In this document: piece after piece, positions 24,156-31,884 of the stretch
Position numbering within the stretch: position 1 is the stretch's first letter
How the letters are laid out: each line of letters starts with the position of its first letter
The notes under the pieces: generated by a model
Told to the model about the DNA's origin: nothing
What the model saw: only the letters and a program-made list of their open reading frames with translations
Database searches by the model: none
Assembly (NCBI GenBank): GCA_002364215.1
Contig: DEXQ01000007.1
Coordinates: 62,001 to 126,000, forward strand
Origin: Aequorivita sp. UBA3180
GTDB taxonomy: Bacteria; Bacteroidota; Bacteroidia; Flavobacteriales; Flavobacteriaceae
Direction of reading: 5' to 3'
Length of the DNA stretch: 64,000 nt
Made by a program: the position numbers and the translations under genes

Positions 24156-25034
24156 TCAATAATACAAATCATCGGTTCGCAGGTTCAAAAAGCGCTGCGT
24201 AGCTATAAATGTGCTGATCCACGTTATCAAAACGCCCATTAAAAATATAAATATAAACAAAACCGCCAAGAGCAGCGGATCGCCCAATAATTGTAATTGC
24301 GGAAAGCTTTCATTGAGGTAGTAAAGCACTACGCCCATCCCGATCATCGCCACAATGGCCCCCACAATTCCTAACCGAACACTTTTCCAGACAAAGGGTT
24401 TGCGGATAAATTTCTTGGTCGCGCCCACCATCTGCATGGTTTTTATGGTAAACCGTTTTGCGTAAATACTCAATCGAATGCTACTGTTTATAAGCAATAC
24501 AGCGATAAACGTAAAAATTCCGCTGATGACCAAAACCCAAAAACTGATGCGTTTCACGTTTTCCGTAAGCTGTGCAATCAAGGGCTTGTCATAAATTACA
24601 TCGTCCACAAAATCCTTGCTTTTCAGCTCGTTGGTTATTTCTTCCATTTTTTGTGGCGTCACGTAATCTGCCAAAATGTAAACGTCAATGCTATTTTGCA
24701 AAGGGTTGTCCCCCAAATATTCTATGAAATTCTCACCCAAGGTTTCTTGGTGATCTTTTGCGGCTTCTTCTTTTGAAACGAAAGTTGCAGATTTTGTGTA
24801 CTCTGCCAAGGCAAGACTTTGCTTCAGTTGTGTGATTTCAACTTCCTTAGCCGTGTCTTTCAGAAAAACGGTAATTGCAATCTGTTCCTTAAAATAATCG
24901 GCAACTTTTTTTGAATTCAAAACCAACAATCCCAATAATCCCAATAGAAAAAGCACCAGCGAAATACTGATGACCACTGAAAAATAGGAAGAAATCAATC
25001 TGCGTTTTTGATATTTTTCAAAAGAAGAACTCAT
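24156..25034 (-). CDS. ftsX: Cell division ABC transporter permease FtsX
   Basis: Permease partner of FtsE that regulates septal peptidoglycan hydrolases. 292 residues, four transmembrane helices. Seen: a basic N-terminus (KYQKRRLISSYFSVV), TM1 (VLFLLGLLGLLVLN), a periplasmic domain (about 55-165) with FVSKEEAAKDHQETLGE and NPLQNSIDVYI, then the FtsX core with IRLSIYAKRFTIKTMQMVGATK and RKPFVWKSVRLG. ftsE is not in the window, as is usual in this phylum. First gene of the ftsX-DUF3098-uppP-truB operon. Confidence 0.95.
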   Translation of the reverse strand: MSSSFEKYQKRRLISSYFSVVISISLVLFLLGLLGLLVLNSKKVADYFKEQIAITVFLKDTAKEVEITQLKQSLALAEYTKSATFVSKEEAAKDHQETLGENFIEYLGDNPLQNSIDVYILADYVTPQKMEEITNELKSKDFVDDVIYDKPLIAQLTENVKRISFWVLVISGIFTFIAVLLINSSIRLSIYAKRFTIKTMQMVGATKKFIRKPFVWKSVRLGIVGAIVAMIGMGVVLYYLNESFPQLQLLGDPLLLAVLFIFIFLMGVLITWISTFIATQRFLNLRTDDLYY

Positions 25035-25124
25035 AGGGTTTGTTGAATTTTGCCGTAAAAATACAAGTAATTTTGCATCTTGTGTTAAACAACGCCGAAA
25101 GTTTCCAATTTGTTATAATAAGAT

Positions 25125-25132
25125 TAAATTTG
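25125..25132 (+). promoter_or_regulatory. Putative -7 element of the UbiA gene
   Basis: TAAATTTG fits TAnnTTTG. The predicted RNA would start near 25139, only about 13 nt before the non-standard start candidates at 25152-25157. Confidence 0.4.
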
Positions 25133-25151
25133 GGGTGCCTTAAATTAAAGT

Positions 25152-26027
25152 ATTATCAAAAACACCCTACTAAAATCATTAAAAATTTCCCGCCCCGGGC
25201 TTTGGTTTCCAACCATTTGGATTTATATGGTTCCTTTTGACCTATCTTCAAACTTCTGGGAAAGGCCACTTTTTTGGGTTGGGCTCTTCTTTGTCACTTT
25301 TCCTCTTAATTTTTTGGTATATGGCTTGAACGATTTTACTGATGGCAAAGCAGATTCCTTAAACCCACGAAAGGGAAATTACCTTTTTGGTGCCCGTTTT
25401 AGCAAAAAACAATTGGCAAAGGTGCCGCGGCACATCTTTTTTGTGATGACGCCATTTTTGGCTTTCTTTGCTTATGTTGGCGGCGGCGAGCTATTCATTC
25501 TTCTATTGTTTATGATCGTTATAAACATCATATATAATTACAAGCCTTTCCGTTTAAAAGAGCGCCCGCCATTCGAGATTTTAATACAGGTGGGTTACGT
25601 GTTCACGGCGCTTTTTAGCATACTTTTGAATGATTTGGAAATGATTCCGTGGCAAACCTTGCTCTATCTTTCACTCTTTGCATTCCAAGCCCATATTGCT
25701 GGGGAAATTATGGATATTGAACCCGATAAGTTGGTCGGGAAGAAAACCACAGCGGTTTTGATAGGAAGAAAAAATGCGAAGTTTTTAATGCTTTTTCTAC
25801 TATTATTTGAAGCGTATATCCTGAAATTCTGGTTTGATGATTGGGTATTGTCGGGCTTTTTGGCGGTTTTTTCACTTTGGCTGATTTTGGATATTTTCGT
25901 TTTCTTCAAAGACAAACCTTATACATTGAGGCAAATGAAAATCTTCGGGATTGCCATCAACGTTTCCGCAATTCTTTCGATGATTTGGGTTCTTTATTCC
26001 GGAAATTTGCTGCATCCAAATTTTTAA
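25152..26027 (+). CDS. UbiA-family prenyltransferase, unusual start
   Basis: Membrane prenyltransferase of the UbiA superfamily; the acceptor is unknown (quinone, pigment or other ring). Seen: the first Asp-rich motif NDFTDGKADSLNPRK, the second Asp-rich region GEIMDIEPDKLVGKKTTA, and about eight hydrophobic segments. The first in-frame ATG is at 25227 (MVPFDLSSNFW), but upstream codons 25182-25226 read KISRPGLWFPTIWIY, the expected N-terminal segment of UbiA proteins. The frame is closed at 25146 and has no ATG, GTG or TTG before 25227, leaving ATT (25152) or ATC (25155). I give the upstream start; the conservative alternative is 25227. Confidence 0.75.
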   Translation: MIKNTLLKSLKISRPGLWFPTIWIYMVPFDLSSNFWERPLFWVGLFFVTFPLNFLVYGLNDFTDGKADSLNPRKGNYLFGARFSKKQLAKVPRHIFFVMTPFLAFFAYVGGGELFILLLFMIVINIIYNYKPFRLKERPPFEILIQVGYVFTALFSILLNDLEMIPWQTLLYLSLFAFQAHIAGEIMDIEPDKLVGKKTTAVLIGRKNAKFLMLFLLLFEAYILKFWFDDWVLSGFLAVFSLWLILDIFVFFKDKPYTLRQMKIFGIAINVSAILSMIWVLYSGNLLHPNF

Positions 26028-26058
26028 AATATAGGGTTTTACTTCTTGCAATAAACCT

Positions 26059-26066
26059 TAAATTTG
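26059..26066 (+). promoter_or_regulatory. Putative -7 element of leuS
   Basis: TAAATTTG, 48 bp before the leuS ATG, fits TAnnTTTG. The -33 region is TTTTA, a weak match. Confidence 0.45.
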
Positions 26067-26113
26067 CGGCTCTTTCCACCAGTGGAAATAATTTTCAAAA
26101 GAAAAACAAGAAG

Positions 26114-29100
26114 ATGGGCAAATATCACTTCAACGAGATAGAAGCAAAGTGGCAAAAACATTGGGCCGAAAATCAAACCTTTAAGGCCGAGAACGATAGC
26201 GAAAAACCGAAATACTATGTTTTGGATATGTTTCCCTATCCGTCTGGCGCGGGCTTGCACGTGGGGCATCCGCTCGGGTACATTGCCAGTGATATTTATG
26301 CGCGCTACAAACGCCACCAAGGATATAATGTGCTGCATCCTCAAGGCTATGATTCTTTCGGACTTCCGGCAGAGCAATATGCCATCCAAACAGGCCAGCA
26401 TCCTGCAAAAACAACTGAGGAAAATATTGCCCGTTACCGCGAACAACTTGACAAAATAGGTTTTTCCTTCGATTGGAGCCGCGAAGTGCGTACCAGCAAT
26501 CCCGAATATTACAAATGGACGCAGTGGATTTTTATCCAGCTTTTTGAAAGTTGGTACGATAAGGATTTAAATAAAGCCCGTTCTATTGAAGAACTGCGCG
26601 CCATTTTTTCTTCGGAAGGAAATGTTCAAGTAAATGCAGTCTGCGATGAGGGAATTCAGCATTTCACCGCTTCGGAATGGCTGGGTTTTTCAGAAACCGA
26701 AAAACAGGAAATTCTGCTGAAATATAGATTAACGTATTTGGCTGAAACCGAAGTAAACTGGTGCCCGCAACTGGGAACCGTTTTGGCAAATGACGAAATA
26801 GTAAACGGCGTTTCCGAACGCGGCGGCTATCCTGTGGTTCGCAAAAAGATGAAACAATGGAGTATGCGAATCACAGCATATGCCCAGCGTTTATTGGACG
26901 GACTTGATAAAATAGACTGGCCGCAACCATTGAAGGATTCACAAACCAATTGGATTGGAAGAAGCAAAGGGGCGAGCGTAAAGTTTAGTGTTATGAGTTA
27001 TGAGTTAGGAGTTGGCGAAACCTCATCCCACATACCTCATCCCTCATCCCTCGAAATTGAAGTTTTCACAACCCGCCCCGACACCATCTTCGGAGTAAGT
27101 TTTATGGTTTTGGCGCCGGAGCACGATTTGGTTTCAAAAATCACCACTGCCGAACAGAAAGAAGCAGTTGAAAAGTATGTGGAAGCCACCGCAAAACGCA
27201 GCGAGCGCGAACGAATGGCAGATGTAAAGCACATTACAGGCGTTTTTACGGGCGCGTATGCGGAGCATCCCTTTACAAAGGAACCCATCCCAATTTGGAT
27301 TGGCGATTACGTTTTGGCGGGTTACGGCACGGGCGCGGTAATGAGCGTTCCCTGTGGCGATCAGCGGGATTATGATTTTGCGAAACATTTCAATCTGCCT
27401 ATTCCGAATATATTTAAGGATGCGGATATTTCTGAGGAAGCTTATTCCGATAAGGAAAATACGATTATTGCCAACAGTGATTTTCTCAACGGCTTAAACT
27501 ATGCCGAAGCCAATGATAAAATTATCGCTGCCTTGGAGGAAAAAGGCAATGGGAAAGGCAAAATAAATTACCGATTGCGCGATGCCGTGTTTAGCCGCCA
27601 GCGCTATTGGGGCGAACCATTCCCGATTTATTACAAAGACGGAATGCCGCATATAATCCCCACGGAATGCTTGCCATTGCGACTTCCCGATGTTGAAAAA
27701 TATTTACCAACCGAAGAAGGCGAACCACCTTTGGGCCGCGCCGCAAAATGGTATTGGGACGAAAAAAATAGCGAGGTTGTCTCCCCTCCTTTGGAGGGGC
27801 AGGGGGAGGACATCTATCCCCTGGAATTAAACACGATGCCCGGCTGGGCGGGCAGTTCTTGGTATTTTTTCAGATATATGGAACCCGGGAAAAGTGAAAG
27901 TGATAGCAAGCGCGACGAAGTTTTTGCTTCAAATGAAGCATTGAACTATTGGAAAAACGTGGATTTATATATTGGCGGCAGCGAACACGCCACCGGCCAT
28001 TTGTTGTACAGCCGTTTTTGGGTAAAGTTTATGCACGACCGCGGTTTGGTGCCCGTAGACGAACCTTTTAAAAAACTGATAAACCAAGGGATGATTTTGG
28101 GGGAGAGTGCGTTTGTTTATTTATATCCCAGCTCTTTTGGTCCAATTATTTTTATTTCTGAAGGCATTTATGTGTCAGGAAAATACATCGATATCATCAA
28201 AGAAATCGCACTAAAAGTTAACCCCAAATTATTAATTACAAAAACTGATGTAAAAATTCATGTGGATGTTTCATTTGTGAACACCCATAATGAATTAGAC
28301 ATCGAAGCATTCAAAAATTGGCGACCGGAATACAAAGACGCTATTTTCATTTTGGAAGACGGAAGTATTTACGAACCAAACTCCTCCCCTTCGGGGAGGC
28401 CGGGAGGGGATTTTAAAGTTTCCCGTGAAGTAGAAAAAATGTCCAAAAGCAAATACAACGTGGTAAATCCCGACGATATTTGCAACCAATATGGGGCAGA
28501 TACTTTAAGAATGTACGAAATGTTCCTCGGCCCGCTGGAACAAGCAAAACCGTGGAACACCGCCGGCATTACGGGCGTACACGGTTTCCTTAAAAAACTT
28601 TGGAAATTGTATCATTCGGGCGAGAACGAAAGTTTTTATGTTTCTGAAGAAGCCGCTTCAAAAGACAGTTTGAAAACACTTCACAAAACCATTAAAAAAG
28701 TACAGGAAGATATTGAGAACTTTAGTTTCAATACTTCGGTTTCCTCTTTTATGATTGCGGTGAACGAGCTTTCGGCAGAAAAATGCAATTCACGCGAAGT
28801 TTTGGAGCCGTTGGCAATTCTTATTTCGCCCTATGCGCCGCACATTGCGGAAGAGCTTTGGGAGAAATTGGGCCATTTGGAAAGTATTTCCACAGCGCCT
28901 TTCCCAAAATTTGAGGAGAAGTATTTAGTGGAAAGCACTAAGGAATACCCAATCTCCTTTAATGGAAAAATGCGTTTTACGTTGGAATTGCCATTGGATA
29001 TTTCAAAAGAAGAAATAGAATCTGCCGTAATGGCACATGAAAAGACAGCCCAGTATTTAGAGGGGCGCACACCAAAAAAGGTAATAATCGTGCCCGGAAA

Positions 29101-29122
29101 AATCGTAAATATCGTGGGTTAA
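26114..29122 (+). CDS. leuS: Leucyl-tRNA synthetase with in-frame repeat insertions
   Basis: Class I synthetase charging tRNA-Leu, about 1002 residues from ATG 26114 (MGKYHFNEIEAKWQ); the frame is open further upstream over the UbiA gene but that part is not family sequence. Seen: HVGH of the HIGH box at residues 49-52, the CP1 editing domain (EVFTTRPDTIFGVSF, CGDQRDYDFA), NTMPGWAGSSWYFFRYM, and KMSKS at 775-779. Three stretches look like inserted repeats: residues about 292-313 (heptamer units), 556-566 and 756-766 (palindromic elements). A longer insert around 660-755 before KMSKS belongs to the phylum's LeuRS type. All inserts keep the frame, so the enzyme should be functional. Confidence 0.97.
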   Translation: MGKYHFNEIEAKWQKHWAENQTFKAENDSEKPKYYVLDMFPYPSGAGLHVGHPLGYIASDIYARYKRHQGYNVLHPQGYDSFGLPAEQYAIQTGQHPAKTTEENIARYREQLDKIGFSFDWSREVRTSNPEYYKWTQWIFIQLFESWYDKDLNKARSIEELRAIFSSEGNVQVNAVCDEGIQHFTASEWLGFSETEKQEILLKYRLTYLAETEVNWCPQLGTVLANDEIVNGVSERGGYPVVRKKMKQWSMRITAYAQRLLDGLDKIDWPQPLKDSQTNWIGRSKGASVKFSVMSYELGVGETSSHIPHPSSLEIEVFTTRPDTIFGVSFMVLAPEHDLVSKITTAEQKEAVEKYVEATAKRSERERMADVKHITGVFTGAYAEHPFTKEPIPIWIGDYVLAGYGTGAVMSVPCGDQRDYDFAKHFNLPIPNIFKDADISEEAYSDKENTIIANSDFLNGLNYAEANDKIIAALEEKGNGKGKINYRLRDAVFSRQRYWGEPFPIYYKDGMPHIIPTECLPLRLPDVEKYLPTEEGEPPLGRAAKWYWDEKNSEVVSPPLEGQGEDIYPLELNTMPGWAGSSWYFFRYMEPGKSESDSKRDEVFASNEALNYWKNVDLYIGGSEHATGHLLYSRFWVKFMHDRGLVPVDEPFKKLINQGMILGESAFVYLYPSSFGPIIFISEGIYVSGKYIDIIKEIALKVNPKLLITKTDVKIHVDVSFVNTHNELDIEAFKNWRPEYKDAIFILEDGSIYEPNSSPSGRPGGDFKVSREVEKMSKSKYNVVNPDDICNQYGADTLRMYEMFLGPLEQAKPWNTAGITGVHGFLKKLWKLYHSGENESFYVSEEAASKDSLKTLHKTIKKVQEDIENFSFNTSVSSFMIAVNELSAEKCNSREVLEPLAILISPYAPHIAEELWEKLGHLESISTAPFPKFEEKYLVESTKEYPISFNGKMRFTLELPLDISKEEIESAVMAHEKTAQYLEGRTPKKVIIVPGKIVNIVG
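26993..27013. repeat. Heptamer units ATGAGTT inside leuS
   Basis: ATGAGTT, ATGAGTT, AGGAGTT in exact register, three units making 21 nt (seven codons). It is the reverse complement of the AACTCAT unit in the TPP riboswitch. Confidence 0.9.
27021..27053. repeat. Heptamer units CCTCATC inside leuS
   Basis: CCTCATC, CCACATA, CCTCATC, CCTCATC, then CCTCG: a second heptamer type next to the first, encoding a Ser/Pro/His-rich loop in the editing domain. Confidence 0.9.
27781..27810. repeat. G/C-rich palindromic element in leuS (copy 1)
   Basis: CCCCTCC-TTT-GGAGGGG at 27783-27799 followed by a third half-arm (CAGGGGGAGGA). It is translated as part of VSPPLEGQGEDIY just before the conserved YPLELNTMPGW block. 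Confidence 0.85.
28382..28411. repeat. G/C-rich palindromic element in leuS (copy 2)
   Basis: CCTCCCC-TTC-GGGGAGG at 28383-28399 followed by CCGGGAGGGG. It is translated as SSPSGRPGGDF directly before the KMSKS loop. Confidence 0.85.
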
Positions 29123-29175
29123 AAATTTGCACGCTTTTTGATTAAATTTGAAGTAAGAATTTAAAAACTAAAAAA

Positions 29176-29865
29176 ATGTTTGGATACTATATAATTGCAG
29201 GAATAATCTTTTTGGTGAGTTGGTACGTTAGCCACAAATTGAAAAGCAAGTTTAAGGAATACAGCAAAATCCACCTTCAAAATGGAATGAGCGGAAAGGA
29301 AATTGCCGAAAAAATGCTCGCCGACAACGGAATTACCGATGTGCAGGTTATTTCGGTTCCGGGTCAATTGACGGACCATTACGACCCTTCAAAGAAAACT
29401 GTGAATTTGAGCGAGCCAGTTTATATGCAGCGAAATGCTGCTGCGGCAGCGGTTGCGGCCCACGAATGTGGACACGCGGTGCAACACGCCACAGCATACA
29501 GTTGGTTGAAATTGCGTTCCACTATCGTTCCCGCGGTAAGTGTTTCGAGTAAACTCTCCAATTTTGTGATTATGGCTGGAATCATCCTTTTCGCAACGGG
29601 TTCGGTTATTGGAACTTGGATTTTTGGAGTCGGAATTTTACTTTTTGCAGTTACAACAGCTTTTGCTTTCATCACCCTTCCGGTGGAATTTGATGCTAGC
29701 AAGCGGGCACTTGTTTGGTTGGAAACCAATAATATGGTTACGCCACAGGAACACGCTGGCGCAAAGGACGCATTGAAATGGGCGGCTAGAACTTACGTGG
29801 TTGCAGCACTTGGTTCTTTGGCAACCTTGCTATATTTCATCTCAATTTTCTTGGGAAGAAGATAA
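29176..29865 (+). CDS. Membrane zinc metallopeptidase (YugP-like)
   Basis: Neutral zinc metallopeptidase of the YugP/Zn_peptidase_2 family, 229 residues. Seen: TM1 (YYIIAGIIFLVSWYV), DHYDPSKKTVNLSEPVY, the zinc-binding HECGHAVQHA near residue 95, and two or three further membrane segments (KLSNFVIMAGIILFATG; WIFGVGILLFAVTTAFAF; VAALGSLATLLYFI). The catalytic HExxH appears here as HECGH. The substrate is unknown. Single-gene unit ended by a strong terminator. Confidence 0.93.
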   Translation: MFGYYIIAGIIFLVSWYVSHKLKSKFKEYSKIHLQNGMSGKEIAEKMLADNGITDVQVISVPGQLTDHYDPSKKTVNLSEPVYMQRNAAAAAVAAHECGHAVQHATAYSWLKLRSTIVPAVSVSSKLSNFVIMAGIILFATGSVIGTWIFGVGILLFAVTTAFAFITLPVEFDASKRALVWLETNNMVTPQEHAGAKDALKWAARTYVVAALGSLATLLYFISIFLGRR

Positions 29866-29879
29866 AAAGATTAACGTCT

Positions 29880-29891
29880 CGATAGCTATCG
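29880..29891. repeat. CGATAGCTATCG palindrome
   Basis: Perfect 12-bp palindrome, continued by GGGA, between the peptidase stop and its terminator. The wording recurs in Bacteroidota as a small dispersed repeat; its function is unknown. Confidence 0.55.
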
Positions 29892-29914
29892 GGATTAGAT
29901 TGCCGATTTATGAA

Positions 29915-29945
29915 TAAAAAAACCCGCTAGTTTGCGGGTTTTTTT
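29915..29945 (+). terminator. Rho-independent terminator
   Basis: AACCCGC and GCGGGTT form a 7-bp stem around TAGTTT, with A- and T-runs on both sides, so it may work for both strands; the saccharopine dehydrogenase gene converges from the right. Confidence 0.88.
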
Positions 29946-29977
29946 ACTAATACTGCTACAGAAACTGAACATTTTAC

Positions 29978-31345
29978 TCAATGTACATTATCAGGATTGT
30001 AGCCCAAATATTTCACTTCTTTTTCATGAAAAACAATTCCGTTTTCTTCCAGCTCCTTTAGGATTGGTTCGTAAACTTCTTTGGCAATGGGAAGCTGAAC
30101 GCCAGGTGTGGTTATTTCTTCATTCAAAATTTTCAACGCAGCAATGGCTACGGGAAGCCCAACAGTTTTTGCCATTGCCGTGTGGGTCTGGTCTTCGCCA
30201 ATAAGCGTCATGTGACTGTCTATTTGATATTTTTTGCCCTCAAGCTCGTACCCAAATTTATGGTACATCACAATCATATCTTTATCGTGTGGTGCCAAAG
30301 TCCACTTGTCTTCCAATATTCTTTGAAGCCCCATTGCTGGCGTTGCGTCTTTAATACCCAGCTTTTTTTCCTTGGTGAAAAGATCAAGCTCTTCCAGTTT
30401 TTCCCACATTAAATCATCCTGTTCTATTTTAAGTGCATGGCGAAGTTTTAATTCCACCGAATCTGAAGGCGAATAGGGAAGAAATAGATTTACGAAATCG
30501 CGATAGCTCATGTTTTCAGAGTCGGGAATGGTGTAACTGTCGTCGGTCATTCCCAATTGAACAAACATATTCCACGCACGGCTGAAACCAACACGGCGAA
30601 TGGTTCCACGATATAAAGTGAGAATATTGTCCATGCCGTAAACCGATTGATATTTCAGGGAATTTCGGTTGGCATACACTTCAAATTTGCCGAACTCTTC
30701 AATATTGATGAACTCAGTTCTTCGGAACAATCTGTGGTATGGAATGTACTTATATTTACCTTCCTGTATAAATTCGGCAGCGCCTCCTTGCCCTGCCAAA
30801 ACTACATTGCGGGGATTCCATGTGAATTTGTAATTCCAAAGGTTGTCATCACTTTCCGGAGCAATCAACCCGCCGCAAAAGGATTCAAAAAGAAGCATTT
30901 TTCCACCTTTGGCACGAATTCTATCAATTACTTGCATGGCACTCATATGGTCCACGCCGGGATCGAGACCAATTTCATTCATAAAAACCAAACCTTTTGA
31001 TTCGGCTTTGTGATTAAGCGCCTGCATTTCGTTGCTTACGTATGAGGCCGTGACCATATGTTTTCCAAATTCAATGCAGTCACGCGCCACTTCTATGTGG
31101 TAGCGTGCGGGCAGCATGGAAATTACCAAATCACTACTTTCCACCGCTTGTTTTCTTTGTACGTCGTTAAAAACGTCAAGCATAATTCCACGGGCATTGG
31201 GGTGATTGGAAGTAAACTTCTGCGCTGATTGAATAGAAATGTCTCCAATGGTAATAAAAAGGTCTTCTGCATCACTTTTGTCCAGCAGATAGCGGATTAA
31301 ACTTGTGGCAGATCTTCCTGCGCCGATAATTAATATGTTTCTCAT
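29978..31345 (-). CDS. Saccharopine dehydrogenase family protein
   Basis: NAD(P)-dependent oxidoreductase of the saccharopine dehydrogenase (glutamate-forming/reductase) type, 455 residues. Seen: the Rossmann start ILIIGAGRSATSLIRYLL, SDLVISMLPARYHIEVARDC, MTASYVSNEMQALN, NEIGLDPGVDHMSAM (the conserved GLDPG-D-H block) and ESFCGGLIAPESDDNLWNYKF. In lysine catabolism this domain converts saccharopine to aminoadipate semialdehyde and glutamate; here the neighbouring LKR half is absent. Lysine degradation is a reasonable inference but not proven. The gene is alone on its strand. Confidence 0.9.
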   Translation of the reverse strand: MRNILIIGAGRSATSLIRYLLDKSDAEDLFITIGDISIQSAQKFTSNHPNARGIMLDVFNDVQRKQAVESSDLVISMLPARYHIEVARDCIEFGKHMVTASYVSNEMQALNHKAESKGLVFMNEIGLDPGVDHMSAMQVIDRIRAKGGKMLLFESFCGGLIAPESDDNLWNYKFTWNPRNVVLAGQGGAAEFIQEGKYKYIPYHRLFRRTEFINIEEFGKFEVYANRNSLKYQSVYGMDNILTLYRGTIRRVGFSRAWNMFVQLGMTDDSYTIPDSENMSYRDFVNLFLPYSPSDSVELKLRHALKIEQDDLMWEKLEELDLFTKEKKLGIKDATPAMGLQRILEDKWTLAPHDKDMIVMYHKFGYELEGKKYQIDSHMTLIGEDQTHTAMAKTVGLPVAIAALKILNEEITTPGVQLPIAKEVYEPILKELEENGIVFHEKEVKYLGYNPDNVH

Positions 31346-31360
31346 TGGGGAGTTTTTTGT

Positions 31361-31368
31361 TAACTTTG
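31361..31368 (+). promoter_or_regulatory. Putative -7 element of the DUF423 gene
   Basis: TAACTTTG fits TAnnTTTG, 47 bp before the ATG at 31416, in the divergent gap after the saccharopine dehydrogenase start. Confidence 0.4.
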
Positions 31369-31415
31369 GAGATAGGTTTTGTAAAGGACGAAATTACTAA
31401 TTCCAAATTTTAAAA

Positions 31416-31814
31416 ATGACGGTTTTTGATAAAAAAATAGTTGTGACAGCTTCATTTCTTACAGCAGTTACAATTGCAATGGGAGCCTTTGGCGCACATG
31501 GTTTAAAGAATATGGTAGATGTTGCGGCCTTAAACACTTTTGAGACCGGCATCCGCTACCAAATGTATCATTGCCTTGCAATACTGGTTTTGGGGTTGGC
31601 CCCAACCATTCCGGAAAAAATTAAAAAAACCGTGTTTTGGCTATTTATTTTAGGGATACTGCTCTTTTCGGGCTCTATTTATTTACTTGCACTGAATGAG
31701 GTATTGCCCTTCAATTCGGCAAAAATTGGTTTTATAACCCCAATTGGCGGATTGTTATTTATAATTGGCTGGTTTTGGTTTGCATTTAAAATGGTTACGT
31801 TAAAGAAGCAATAA
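31416..31814 (+). CDS. DUF423 membrane protein
   Basis: A 132-residue inner-membrane protein with four transmembrane segments. Seen: the family hallmark AMGAFGAHGLKNMVD, FETGIRYQMYHCLAIL, LFSGSIYLLAL and FITPIGGLLFIIGW. Function unknown. Cotranscription with pckA (70-bp gap) is unlikely because pckA has its own promoter-like element. Confidence 0.92.
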   Translation: MTVFDKKIVVTASFLTAVTIAMGAFGAHGLKNMVDVAALNTFETGIRYQMYHCLAILVLGLAPTIPEKIKKTVFWLFILGILLFSGSIYLLALNEVLPFNSAKIGFITPIGGLLFIIGWFWFAFKMVTLKKQ

Positions 31815-31852
31815 ATGTCTTTCATATTTTCTTCAATCTCTCTAAGATTTGC

Positions 31853-31860
31853 TACTTTTG
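31853..31860 (+). promoter_or_regulatory. Putative -7 element of pckA
   Basis: TACTTTTG fits TAnnTTTG, 24 bp before the ATG at 31885. Its position argues that the open frame from 31849 does not mark the true start. Confidence 0.5.
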
Positions 31861-31884
31861 TACTCTACAAAATTTAAAAAAGGT

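Noticed and set aside
25040..25240. A 66-codon reading frame before the UbiA gene as a separate small gene
   Set aside because: The same DNA in another frame continues the UbiA N-terminal sequence, and the short frame has no recognisable features.
25841..26113. N-terminal extension of leuS from the upstream open frame
   Set aside because: This part overlaps the UbiA coding sequence in another frame and has no synthetase features; ATG 26114 gives the normal N-terminus.
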